This document shows, in pieces, positions 53,030 through 62,245 of a stretch of 64,000 nucleotides of DNA. The stretch comes from Streptomyces sp. MA5143a (GTDB lineage: Bacteria; Actinomycetota; Actinomycetes; Streptomycetales; Streptomycetaceae). Position 1 is the first letter of the stretch. The number at the start of each line of letters is the position of its first letter. Below the pieces are notes generated by a model. That model was not told the origin of the DNA, did not search any database, and was given only the letters and a program-made list of their open reading frames with translations. Location: assembly GCF_900290235.1 (NCBI RefSeq), contig NZ_OLMK01000115.1:1-64000 (forward strand), read 5' to 3'. The position numbers and the translations under genes were made by a program.

Positions 53030-54348
53030 GCACGCAGCACGCAACGCCGCGCGAGACCACCGAGGGCACCGTCTACACGGTCACCGGCGGCGACTGGGAC
53101 GAGGTCGCCGAGACCGCGGCGAGGTCCGACGACGAGCGCATCATCGTCAACATGGGCCCCCAGCACCCGTCCACCCACGGTGTGCTCCGGCTCATCCTGG
53201 AGATCGACGGCGAGACCGTCACCGAGGCCCGCTGCGGCATCGGCTACCTCCACACCGGCATCGAGAAGAACCTCGAGTACCGCACGTGGACGCAGGGCAC
53301 CACCTTCGTGACGCGCATGGACTACCTGACGCCGTTCTTCAACGAGACGGCGTACTGCCTCGCGGTCGAGAAGCTCCTCGGCATCGAGGACCAGGTCCCC
53401 GACCGCGCCTCGATCATTCGCGTGCTCCTGATGGAGCTGAACCGGCTCTCCTCCCACCTGGTGTGCATCGCCACCGGCGGCATGGAGCTGGGCGCCACCA
53501 CGATCATGATCTACGGCTTTCGTGATCGTGAACTCATTCTCGACATCTACGAGCTCATCACCGGCCTGCGCATGAACCACGCGTACATCCGGCCCGGCGG
53601 ACTCGCCCAGGACCTGCCGCCCGGCGCGGTGGACCAGATCCGCGAGTTCGTGAAGAAGATGAACAAGAACCTCCCCGAGTACGACAAACTCGCCACCGGG
53701 AACCCCATCTTCAAGGCCCGTATGCAGGACGTCGGCTACCTCGACCTGGCCGGCTGCATGGCCCTCGGCGCCACCGGCCCGATCCTGCGCTCCGCCGGCC
53801 TCCCGCACGACCTGCGCAAGGCCCAGCCGTACTGCGGCTACGAGACGTACGACTTCGACGTCCCGACCGCCGACACCTGCGACTCCTACGGCCGCTTCCT
53901 GATCCGGCTGGAGGAGATGCGCCAGTCGCTCAGGATCGTCGAGCAGTGCCTGGACCGGCTCCAGCCCGGACCGGTCATGGTCGAGGACAAGAAGATCGCC
54001 TGGCCCGCCCAGCTCGCCCTCGGACCGGACGGCCTCGGCAACTCCCTGGACCACATCAAGAAGATCATGGGCACCTCCATGGAGGCCCTGATCCACCACT
54101 TCAAGCTGGTGACCGAGGGCTTCCGCGTCCCGCCGGGACAGGCGTACGCGGCGGTCGAGTCCCCCAAGGGCGAACTCGGGGTGCACGTCGTGTCCGACGG
54201 AGGCACCCGCCCCTTCCGGGTCCACTTCCGTGACCCGTCCTTCACCAACCTTCAGACCATGGCGGCGATGTGCGAGGGCGGCCAGGTCGCCGACGTCATC
54301 GTCGCCGTCGCGTCCATCGACCCCGTGATGGGAGGCGTCGACCGGTGA
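53026..54348 (+). CDS. nuoD: NADH-quinone oxidoreductase subunit D
   Basis: 440 residues, full length. The 49-kDa motifs MGPQHPSTHGVLRL (about 42-55) and GYLHTGIEKN are clear, as is the final CEGGQVADVIVAVASIDPVMGGVDR. It builds the quinone pocket with NuoB. ATGA/GTGA overlaps on both sides indicate coupled translation. Confidence 0.97.
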   Translation: MSTQHATPRETTEGTVYTVTGGDWDEVAETAARSDDERIIVNMGPQHPSTHGVLRLILEIDGETVTEARCGIGYLHTGIEKNLEYRTWTQGTTFVTRMDYLTPFFNETAYCLAVEKLLGIEDQVPDRASIIRVLLMELNRLSSHLVCIATGGMELGATTIMIYGFRDRELILDIYELITGLRMNHAYIRPGGLAQDLPPGAVDQIREFVKKMNKNLPEYDKLATGNPIFKARMQDVGYLDLAGCMALGATGPILRSAGLPHDLRKAQPYCGYETYDFDVPTADTCDSYGRFLIRLEEMRQSLRIVEQCLDRLQPGPVMVEDKKIAWPAQLALGPDGLGNSLDHIKKIMGTSMEALIHHFKLVTEGFRVPPGQAYAAVESPKGELGVHVVSDGGTRPFRVHFRDPSFTNLQTMAAMCEGGQVADVIVAVASIDPVMGGVDR

Positions 54349-55259
54349 CCACCACCCCCGAGGGCGTCAGCCTGGGCATGCCCCAGCTGCCCGCGCCCGA
54401 CTACCCGGACGACGTTCGAGCCCGGCTGGAGCGGGACGCGGCCGAGGTCGTCGCCCGCTACCCCGACTCCCGGTCCGCCCTGCTGCCGCTGCTGCACCTC
54501 GTGCAGTCCGAGGAGGGCCACGTCACCCGCACCGGCATGCGGTTCTGCGCCGAGGTGCTGGGCCTGACCACGGCCGAGGTCACCGCGGTCGCCACCTTCT
54601 ACACCATGTACCGGCGCAGGCCGAGCGGTGACTACCAGGTCGGCGTCTGCACCAACACCCTGTGCGCGGTGATGGGCGGCGACGCGATCTTCGAGGCGCT
54701 CCAGGAGCACCTGAGCGTCGGCAATGGCGAGACCACCGACGACGGCAAGGTCACCCTGGAGCACATCGAGTGCAACGCGGCCTGCGACTTCGCGCCGGTC
54801 GTGATGGTCAACTGGGAGTTCTTCGACAACCAGACCGTCGACAGCGCCAAGCGGCTCGTGGACGACCTGCGGGCCGGCGTCCAGGTCGAGCCCACGCGCG
54901 GGGCGCCGCTGTGCACCTTCAAGGAGACCGCGCGGATCCTCGCCGGCTTCCCCGACGAGCGGCCCGGGGCCGTCGAGGCGACCGGCGGCGCCGGACCCGC
55001 CTCCCTGGTGGGCCTCCGCCTGGCCAGGGGCGAGGCCGGAACCGCGCGCGTGGTCCACCCGCGGGACGGCGGCCCGCACGACGAGCCGCAGGACACGGTG
55101 CACGAGCCGTCACCGGGCGAGCACCTCAGCTCGCACGACGCGCCGCAGGAGACATCGGCCTCCGACCCGTCCCACCCGTCACCCACCACCACCCGTGATG
55201 GAGGGGCTTCGCCCCGCGGCCTGGATGCCGCAGGGCCCACCGCCGAGGAGGGGGAGTGA
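54345..55259 (+). CDS. nuoE: NADH-quinone oxidoreductase subunit E, with long disordered tail
   Basis: 304 residues, against about 160-240 for most NuoE. The thioredoxin-like [2Fe-2S] core holds its four ligands: GVCTNTLC and IECNAACDF (C-x4-C ... C-x3-C). After about residue 205 the chain becomes low-complexity and rich in Gly, Pro, Ser, His and Asp, with no fold expected. It accepts electrons from the FMN of NuoF. GTG start overlaps the nuoD stop. Confidence 0.95.
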   Translation: MTTTPEGVSLGMPQLPAPDYPDDVRARLERDAAEVVARYPDSRSALLPLLHLVQSEEGHVTRTGMRFCAEVLGLTTAEVTAVATFYTMYRRRPSGDYQVGVCTNTLCAVMGGDAIFEALQEHLSVGNGETTDDGKVTLEHIECNAACDFAPVVMVNWEFFDNQTVDSAKRLVDDLRAGVQVEPTRGAPLCTFKETARILAGFPDERPGAVEATGGAGPASLVGLRLARGEAGTARVVHPRDGGPHDEPQDTVHEPSPGEHLSSHDAPQETSASDPSHPSPTTTRDGGASPRGLDAAGPTAEEGE

Positions 55260-56614
55260 TGACGTTGGCACCCGAGATCAAGGGCACCAGCCCCGAGAAG
55301 CTGCTCGCACCCGTGCTGTCGGCCTTCTGGGACGAGGACAGGTCCTGGACGCTGGACGTCTACCGGCGGCACGACGGGTACGAGGGACTCCGCAAGGCGC
55401 TCGCCATGACGCCGGACGACCTCATCGCGTACGTCAAGGAATCGGGTCTGCGCGGTCGCGGCGGCGCCGGCTTCCCCACCGGGATGAAATGGCAGTTCAT
55501 TCCGCAGGGGGACGGAAAGCCGCACTACCTCGTCGTCAACGCCGACGAGTCGGAGCCGGGGACCTGCAAGGACATCCCGCTCCTGTTCGCCAACCCGCAC
55601 AGCCTCATCGAGGGCATGATCATCGCGTGCTACGCGATCCGGTCGTCGCACGCCTTCATCTATCTGCGGGGGGAGGTCGTCCCCGTCCTGCGGCGGTTGC
55701 ACGAGGCCGTCCGTGAGGCCTACGAGGCGGGCCTCCTCGGCGAGAACATCCTGGGCAGCGGACTCGACCTCGACATCACCGTGCACGCGGGCGCCGGCGC
55801 GTACATCTGCGGTGAGGAGACCGCGCTGCTCGACTCGCTCGAAGGCCGCCGTGGTCAACCGCGACTGCGTCCCCCCTTCCCTGCCGTGGAAGGCCTCTAC
55901 GCCTGTCCCACTGTCGTGAACAACGTCGAGTCGATCGCGTCGGTTCCCGCCATCCTGCACCGGGGCAAGGAATGGTTCCGGTCGATGGGCAGCGAGAAGT
56001 CGCCCGGTTTCACGCTCTACTCCCTCAGCGGCCACGTCGCCAGCCCCGGCCAGTACGAGGCCCCGCTCGGCGTCACCCTGCGCCAGCTGCTGGAGATGAG
56101 CGGCGGCATGCGCCCCGGCCACCGCCTCAAGTTCTGGACACCGGGCGGCTCCTCGACCCCGATGTTCACCGACGAGCACCTCGACGTCCCCCTCGACTAC
56201 GAAGGAGTGGGCGCCGCCGGCTCCATGCTCGGCACCAAGGCGCTCCAGTGCTTCGACGAGACCACCTGCGTCGTGCGGGCCGTCACCCGCTGGACCGAGT
56301 TCTACGCCCACGAGTCCTGCGGCAAGTGCACCCCCTGCCGCGAGGGCACCTACTGGCTCGTCCAGCTGCTGCGCGACATCGAGGCCGGCAAGGGCGTCAT
56401 GAGCGACCTCGACAAGCTCAACGACATCGCCGACAACATCAACGGCAAGTCGTTCTGCGCCCTCGGCGACGGCGCCGCCTCACCGATCTTCTCCTCCCTG
56501 AAGTACTTCCGCGAGGAGTACGAGGACCACATCACGGGCCGGGGCTGCCCCTTCGACCCCGCCAGGTCGACCGCCTGGGCCGACAAGGACAAGCACGCGG
56601 AGGTGAACGCATGA
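55259..56614 (+). CDS. nuoF: NADH-quinone oxidoreductase subunit F
   Basis: 451 residues. It binds NADH and FMN: GRGGAGFPTGMKW (about 66-78) and YICGEETALLDSLEGRRGQPR. The [4Fe-4S] ligands are in ESCGKCTPCREG (about 345-356) plus a distal Cys. ATG at 55259 overlaps the nuoE stop by one base (TGATG); a GTG one codon earlier is possible. Confidence 0.97.
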   Translation: MTLAPEIKGTSPEKLLAPVLSAFWDEDRSWTLDVYRRHDGYEGLRKALAMTPDDLIAYVKESGLRGRGGAGFPTGMKWQFIPQGDGKPHYLVVNADESEPGTCKDIPLLFANPHSLIEGMIIACYAIRSSHAFIYLRGEVVPVLRRLHEAVREAYEAGLLGENILGSGLDLDITVHAGAGAYICGEETALLDSLEGRRGQPRLRPPFPAVEGLYACPTVVNNVESIASVPAILHRGKEWFRSMGSEKSPGFTLYSLSGHVASPGQYEAPLGVTLRQLLEMSGGMRPGHRLKFWTPGGSSTPMFTDEHLDVPLDYEGVGAAGSMLGTKALQCFDETTCVVRAVTRWTEFYAHESCGKCTPCREGTYWLVQLLRDIEAGKGVMSDLDKLNDIADNINGKSFCALGDGAASPIFSSLKYFREEYEDHITGRGCPFDPARSTAWADKDKHAEVNA

Positions 56615-59115
56615 CTGTGACCACCAGCGCTCCCTCCGGAGGGGGAGAGGCGGCGGTCCCGCCGGAGAATCTCGTCTCGCTGACCATCGACGGCGTCGAC
56701 ATCAGCGTGCCCAAGGGCACCCTGGTCATCCGGGCCGCCGAGCAGCTCGGCATCGAGATCCCCCGCTTCTGCGACCACCCCCTCCTCGACCCGGCCGGCG
56801 CCTGCCGCCAGTGCATCGTCGAGGTCGAGGGCCAGCGCAAGCCCATGGCGTCCTGCACGATCACCTGTACGGACGGGATGGTCGTCCGGACTCAACTCAC
56901 CTCCCCGGTCGCCGAGAAGGCCCAGAAGGGGGTGATGGAGCTGCTGCTCATCAACCACCCCCTGGACTGCCCCGTCTGCGACAAGGGCGGCGAATGCCCC
57001 CTTCAGAACCAGGCCATGTCGCACGGCCAGTCCGAGTCCCGCTTCGAGGGCCGCAAGCGCACCTACGAGAAGCCGGTACCGATCTCCGCGCAGGTGCTCC
57101 TCGACCGCGAGCGGTGCGTGCTGTGCGCCCGCTGCACCCGCTTCTCCAACCAGGTCGCCGGCGACCCGATGATCGAACTGCTCGAACGGGGCGCGCTCCA
57201 GCAGGTCGGCACCGGCGAGGGCGACCCGTTCGAGTCGTACTTCTCCGGCAACACCATCCAGATCTGCCCGGTGGGCGCGCTGACCTCGGCGGCGTACCGA
57301 TTCCGCTCCCGGCCCTTCGACCTCGTCTCCTCGCCGTCCGTGTGCGAGCACTGCTCCGGCGGCTGCGCCACCCGCACCGACCACCGGCGCGGCAAGGTCA
57401 TGCGGCGGCTCGCCGCCGACGACCCCCAGGTCAACGAGGAGTGGATCTGCGACAAGGGACGCTTCGCGTTCCGCTACGCGCAGCGCCCCGACCGGCTCAC
57501 CACCCCCCTCGTCCGCAACGAGGAGGGCGTCCTGGAACCGGCGTCCTGGCCGGAGGCCCTGGAGGCCGCCGCCCAGGGGCTGCTCGCCGCGCGCGGCAGG
57601 GCCGGTGTCCTGACCGGCGGCCGGCTCACCGTCGAGGACGCCTACGCGTACAGCAAGTTCGCGCGCGTGGCGCTCGACACCAACGACATCGACTTCCGCG
57701 CGCGCGTGCACAGCGGCGAGGAGGCCGACTTCCTGGCCGCCCGGGTCGCCGGCCGCGGCCACGACCTCGACGGCAGGGGCGTCACGTACGCCGCCCTGGA
57801 GAAGGCCCCCGCGGTCCTCCTCGTCGGGTTCGAGGCCGAGGAGGAGGCACCCGGTGTCTTCCTGAGGCTCCGCAAGGCCTGGCGCAAGCACAAGATGCGG
57901 GTGTTCTCGCTCGCCACGCACGCCACCCGGGGCCTGGAGAAGGCCGGCGGGACACTGCTGCCCGCCGCGCCCGGCACCGAGACCGAGTGGCTGGACGCCC
58001 TCGCGAGCGGCGCCGGACTGGAGGGGGACGGCACCGAGGCCGCCGCCGCGCTGCGCACCGAGGGCGCCGTCATCGTCGTCGGCGAGCGGCTCGGCGGCGT
58101 GGCCGGCGGACTCACCGCCGCCGTACGGGCCGCCGCCCTCACCGGTGCCCGGCTGGTGTGGATCCCCCGCCGGGCCGGGGAGCGCGGTGCCATCGAGGCC
58201 GGCGCGCTGCCGTCGCTGCTGCCGGGCGGCCGCCCGGCCACCGACCCCCGCGCGCGGGACGAGCTCGCCGCCATCTGGGGCGTCGCCCAGCTCCCGCTGC
58301 GCTACGGCCGCGACACCGGGCAGATCATCGAGGCCGCCGCCACCGGAGAACTCGGGGCCCTGGTGGTCGCCGGGGTCGAGGTCGCCGACCTGCCCGAACC
58401 GGCACGCGCGCGTGAGGCGCTCGCCGCGGTGGGCTTCCTGGTCTCCCTGGAACTGCGGCCCAGCGAGGTCACCGACCACGCCGACGTCGTCCTCCCGGTC
58501 GCCGCCGTCGCCGAGAAGGCGGGCAGCTTCATCAACTGGGAAGGCAGGGTCCGGCCGTTCGAGGCCGCGCTCAAGCCCGACCAGATGACCCGCCGTCTGG
58601 CACCCACCGACGGGCGGGTGCTGCAGATGCTCGCCGACGCGATGGACGTCCACCTCGGACTGCCCGACCTGCGCACCACGCGTGCGGAGCTGGACCGGCT
58701 CGGCGCCTGGGACGGCTCGCGGGCCACCGAGCCCGTGGAGATCGCCGCCGGACTGCCGCGGCCCGCCGCCGGGGAGGCCGTCCTCGCCGGACACCGGCTG
58801 CTGCTCGACCAGGGCCGCCTCCAGGACGGCGACGAGGCGCTCGCCGGCACCCGGCACGCCGCGCACGCGCGCGTGTCCGCCGCGACGGCCGCCGAGGCCG
58901 GCGTCAAGAACGGTGACCTGCTGGCGGTCACCGGGCCCGAGGGCGTCGCCGCGCTCCCGCTGCAGATCACCGACATGCCCGACCGCGTCGTCTGGCTGCC
59001 GCTGAACTCCGCCGGCTCGGGCGTCGCCTCCGACACCGGGGCGCTGCCCGGCGCACTCGTCCGCATCGGCCCCGCGACGCCCGCCGCCGAGGCCCCCGAG
59101 GAGGTGGAGGCATGA
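56611..59115 (+). CDS. nuoG: NADH-quinone oxidoreductase subunit G
   Basis: 834 residues. The N-terminal ferredoxin-like part carries [2Fe-2S] ligands (RFCDHPLLDPAGACRQC) and a [4Fe-4S] set (CPVCDKGGECPLQ; CVLCARCTRF). A molybdopterin-oxidoreductase-like domain follows (CEHCSGGCATRTDHR and onward) that does not bind the cofactor in complex I. The C-terminal ~300 residues are Ala/Gly-rich and less conserved. ATGA overlaps both neighbours. Confidence 0.96.
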   Translation: MTVTTSAPSGGGEAAVPPENLVSLTIDGVDISVPKGTLVIRAAEQLGIEIPRFCDHPLLDPAGACRQCIVEVEGQRKPMASCTITCTDGMVVRTQLTSPVAEKAQKGVMELLLINHPLDCPVCDKGGECPLQNQAMSHGQSESRFEGRKRTYEKPVPISAQVLLDRERCVLCARCTRFSNQVAGDPMIELLERGALQQVGTGEGDPFESYFSGNTIQICPVGALTSAAYRFRSRPFDLVSSPSVCEHCSGGCATRTDHRRGKVMRRLAADDPQVNEEWICDKGRFAFRYAQRPDRLTTPLVRNEEGVLEPASWPEALEAAAQGLLAARGRAGVLTGGRLTVEDAYAYSKFARVALDTNDIDFRARVHSGEEADFLAARVAGRGHDLDGRGVTYAALEKAPAVLLVGFEAEEEAPGVFLRLRKAWRKHKMRVFSLATHATRGLEKAGGTLLPAAPGTETEWLDALASGAGLEGDGTEAAAALRTEGAVIVVGERLGGVAGGLTAAVRAAALTGARLVWIPRRAGERGAIEAGALPSLLPGGRPATDPRARDELAAIWGVAQLPLRYGRDTGQIIEAAATGELGALVVAGVEVADLPEPARAREALAAVGFLVSLELRPSEVTDHADVVLPVAAVAEKAGSFINWEGRVRPFEAALKPDQMTRRLAPTDGRVLQMLADAMDVHLGLPDLRTTRAELDRLGAWDGSRATEPVEIAAGLPRPAAGEAVLAGHRLLLDQGRLQDGDEALAGTRHAAHARVSAATAAEAGVKNGDLLAVTGPEGVAALPLQITDMPDRVVWLPLNSAGSGVASDTGALPGALVRIGPATPAAEAPEEVEA

Positions 59116-60476
59116 GCGCGTACTACCTCGCCGCTGAAGACCTCTCGATGTTCGGCCGCGACCCCTGGTGGCTGGTCGTCATCAAGGCGGTGTTCTGCTT
59201 CGCCTTCCTTATGATCACCGTGCTGTTCTCCATCGTGTGGGAACGCAAGGTCGTCGCCTGGATGCAGCTGCGCATCGGCCCCAACCGGCACGGCCCCTGG
59301 GGCATGCTCCAGTCGCTCGCCGACGGCATCAAGCTGATGCTCAAGGAAGACGTCATCGTCAAACGCGCGGACAAGGTGGTCTACGTCCTCGCGCCGATCG
59401 TCGCGGCCATCCCGGCCTTCATGGCGATCGCGGTGATCCCCTTCGGTCCCGCGGGCAACGAGATCTCGATCTTCGGCCAGCGCACCACGATGCAGCTCAC
59501 CGACCTGCCGATCGCGATGCTCTACGTCCTCGCGGTCGCCTCGGTCGGCATCTACGGCATCGTCCTGGCGGGCTGGAGCTCCGGCTCCACCTACCCGCTG
59601 CTGGGCGGCCTGCGGTCCTGCGCGCAGATGATCTCCTACGAGATCGCCATGGGTGCCGCGTTCGCCTCGGTGTTCCTCTACTCGGGGTCGATGTCGACGT
59701 CGGCGATCGTCGAGGCCCAGCAGGACCGCTGGTACATCGTGCTGCTGCCGGTCTCCTTCGTGATCTACATCGTGACCATGGTCGGCGAGACCAACCGCGC
59801 CCCGTTCGACATGCCGGAGTCCGAGGGCGACCTGGTCGGCGGCTTCAACACCGAGTACTCGTCGATCAAGTTCGCGATGTTCATGCTCGCCGAGTACGTG
59901 AACATGGTGACGGTCTCGGCGGTGTCGGTGACCCTCTTCCTCGGCGGGTGGCGGGCCCCCTGGCCCATCAGCACCTTCTGGGAGGGCGCCAACCACGGCT
60001 GGTGGCCGATGCTCTGGTTCGTGGTGAAGGTGCAGCTGCTGCTGTTCTTCTTCATCTGGCTGCGCGGCACCCTCCCACGCGTCCGCTACGACCAGCTGAT
60101 GAAGCTCGGCTGGAAGGTCCTCCTGCCGGTCTCCGTGGTCTGGCTGATGCTGGTCGCGACCGTGCGGACCCTGCGCAACGAGAACTACGACTTCGCCCAG
60201 ATCGCGCTGTACGTCGCCGGTGCCGTCGTCGTGCTGTTCCTGCTGTCGTTCGTCGCGGACATCTTCCGCGACAAGCGTGAGAGCCGGGACCAGCCCGCCG
60301 AACCGGCCGCCTTCGACCCGATGGCCGGCGGATACCCCGTACCGCCCCTGCCCGGACAGATCCTCCCGCCGGTGCCGCGCAGGCGTCCGCGCCGCGAGCG
60401 GGAGCTGATTGTCAGTGGTGGGTCCGATACTGACAGTGACGGATCTTCGAATGGGAGGGAGGCGTCCGATGGCTGA
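59112..60476 (+). CDS. nuoH: NADH-quinone oxidoreductase subunit H
   Basis: 454 residues, about eight membrane helices. The ND1 motifs ERKVVAWMQLRIGPNRHGPWG (in two halves) and FDMPESEGDLVGGFNTEYSS are present; these line the quinone channel. A hydrophilic C-terminal tail of about 60 residues is added compared with the enterobacterial protein. It overlaps nuoI by 8 bp. Confidence 0.97.
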   Translation: MSAYYLAAEDLSMFGRDPWWLVVIKAVFCFAFLMITVLFSIVWERKVVAWMQLRIGPNRHGPWGMLQSLADGIKLMLKEDVIVKRADKVVYVLAPIVAAIPAFMAIAVIPFGPAGNEISIFGQRTTMQLTDLPIAMLYVLAVASVGIYGIVLAGWSSGSTYPLLGGLRSCAQMISYEIAMGAAFASVFLYSGSMSTSAIVEAQQDRWYIVLLPVSFVIYIVTMVGETNRAPFDMPESEGDLVGGFNTEYSSIKFAMFMLAEYVNMVTVSAVSVTLFLGGWRAPWPISTFWEGANHGWWPMLWFVVKVQLLLFFFIWLRGTLPRVRYDQLMKLGWKVLLPVSVVWLMLVATVRTLRNENYDFAQIALYVAGAVVVLFLLSFVADIFRDKRESRDQPAEPAAFDPMAGGYPVPPLPGQILPPVPRRRPRRERELIVSGGSDTDSDGSSNGREASDG

Positions 60477-61110
60477 TGAGCCCAAGGAGACCAAGCCGGG
60501 TTTCCAGAACCCCGTCGCCGGCTTCGGCGTGACCTTCAAGGCCATGTTCAAGAAGCGGCTGACCGAGCAGTACCCGGAACAGGAGAAGACCACCGCCCCG
60601 CGGTTCCACGGCCGGCACCAGCTCAACCGCCATCCGGACGGCCTGGAGAAGTGCGTGGGCTGCGAGCTGTGCGCCTGGGCCTGTCCCGCCGACGCGATCT
60701 ACGTGGAGGGCGCGGACAACACGGACGAGGAGCGCTACTCGCCGGGCGAGCGGTACGGCCGCGTCTACCAGATCAACTACGCCCGCTGCATCCTGTGCGG
60801 ACTGTGCATCGAGGCGTGCCCCACGCGCGCGCTCACGATGACCAACGAGTTCGAGCTGGCCGACTCCAGCCGCGCCAACCTCATCTACACCAAGGAGCAG
60901 CTGCTCGCCGGGCTCGACGACGGCATGGTCGACACGCCGCACGCCATCTACCCGGGCACCGACGAGCAGGACTACTACCGGGGCCTGGTCACCGAGGCCG
61001 CGCCCGGTACCGAGCAGCAGGTCGCCCTCTCCAAGGGCGAGGTGCCGCAGGAGGCCGCGTCCACCTTCGGTGAGGACGAGCCCGCGTCGGAGAAGGCGGT
61101 CCGACGATGA
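60469..61110 (+). CDS. nuoI: NADH-quinone oxidoreductase subunit I
   Basis: 213 residues. Two 8Fe ferredoxin motifs are intact: CVGCELCAWACP and CILCGLCIEACP, binding clusters N6a and N6b. ATG at 60469 has GGGAGG upstream, so an earlier start near 60409 is rejected. The C-terminal ~60 residues are acidic and probably disordered. Confidence 0.97.
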   Translation: MADEPKETKPGFQNPVAGFGVTFKAMFKKRLTEQYPEQEKTTAPRFHGRHQLNRHPDGLEKCVGCELCAWACPADAIYVEGADNTDEERYSPGERYGRVYQINYARCILCGLCIEACPTRALTMTNEFELADSSRANLIYTKEQLLAGLDDGMVDTPHAIYPGTDEQDYYRGLVTEAAPGTEQQVALSKGEVPQEAASTFGEDEPASEKAVRR

Positions 61111-61934
61111 CGCAGCAACTCGCGGCCTACACGACCTCCACCGGTGAGGCCTTCCAGTTCTGGGTGCTCGGCACCGTCGCGGTGATCGGCGCCCTGTGCA
61201 CCGTGTTCATGAAGAAGGCCGTGCACAGCGCGCTCTGCCTGGCCGGCACCATGATCATTCTGGCGGTGTTCTACCTCGCCAACGGCGCCTACTTCCTGGG
61301 CGTCGTGCAGATCGTCGTCTACACCGGCGCGATCATGATGCTGTTCCTGTTCGTGGTGATGCTCGTCGGCGTCACCGCGGCGGACTCCCTGAAGGAGACC
61401 ATCAAGGGCCAGCGCTGGCTGGCCCTGCTGTGCGGCCTCGGCTTCGGCATCCTGCTCGTCGGGGGCATCGGCAACGCGGCGCTCACCGAGTTCAACGGCC
61501 TCGGCCAGGCGAACTCCGGGGGCAACGTGGAGGGCCTCGCCGCCCTCATCTTCACCGACTACGTGTTCGCCTTCGAGCTCACCGGCGCCCTGCTGATCAC
61601 GGCCGCCGTCGGCGCCATGGTGCTCACCCACCGCGAGCGCACCGAGCGCGCCAAGACCCAGCGCGAACTGGCCGAGCAGCGCGTCCGCGAGGGCAAGCAC
61701 CTCCCGCCGCTGCCGGCCCCCGGCGTCTACGCCCGGCACAACGCGGTCGACATCGCGGGCCTGCTGCCCGACGGCACCCCGTCCGAGCTGACCGTCAGCA
61801 AGACGCTGCGGGACCGCGGTCAGGTCCGCGACGTGTCGACCGAGGCGCTGAACGACCTCAAGGCCCTGGAGCAGCGCGCCGAGGACCGCCTGGAGCGCAC
61901 CAACAGCGGCAAGAGCGGGGAGGCATCGAAGTGA
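61107..61934 (+). CDS. nuoJ: NADH-quinone oxidoreductase subunit J
   Basis: 275 residues. Five helices with the ND6 features VHSALCLAGTMIILAVFYL and VVQIVVYTGAIMMLFLFVVM. A ~110-residue hydrophilic C-terminal part follows, as in other actinobacteria. ATG overlaps the nuoI stop (ATGA). Confidence 0.96.
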   Translation: MTQQLAAYTTSTGEAFQFWVLGTVAVIGALCTVFMKKAVHSALCLAGTMIILAVFYLANGAYFLGVVQIVVYTGAIMMLFLFVVMLVGVTAADSLKETIKGQRWLALLCGLGFGILLVGGIGNAALTEFNGLGQANSGGNVEGLAALIFTDYVFAFELTGALLITAAVGAMVLTHRERTERAKTQRELAEQRVREGKHLPPLPAPGVYARHNAVDIAGLLPDGTPSELTVSKTLRDRGQVRDVSTEALNDLKALEQRAEDRLERTNSGKSGEASK

Positions 61935-62230
61935 ATCCCGTCAACTACCTGTATCTCGCCGCCCTGCTGTTCACGATCGGCGCCACCGGCGTCCTGATCA
62001 GGCGGAACGCGATCGTGGTGTTCATGTGCGTCGAGCTGATGCTCAACGCCTGCAACCTCGCCCTCGTCGCGTTCTCCCGTATGCACGGCAATCTCGACGG
62101 CCAGATCATCGCCTTCTTCACGATGGTCGTCGCCGCCGCGGAGGTCGTGGTCGGACTCGCGATCATCGTGTCGCTGTTCCGTTCCCGCCACTCGGCCTCG
62201 GTCGACGACGCCAGCCTGATGAAGCTGTAA
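61931..62230 (+). CDS. nuoK: NADH-quinone oxidoreductase subunit K
   Basis: 99 residues, three helices. The ND4L block VVFMCVELMLNACNLALVAF has the conserved membrane Glu. GTG at 61931 overlaps the nuoJ stop (GTGA). Confidence 0.97.
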   Translation: MNPVNYLYLAALLFTIGATGVLIRRNAIVVFMCVELMLNACNLALVAFSRMHGNLDGQIIAFFTMVVAAAEVVVGLAIIVSLFRSRHSASVDDASLMKL

Positions 62231-62245
62231 GGGGTCGGAAGAATC

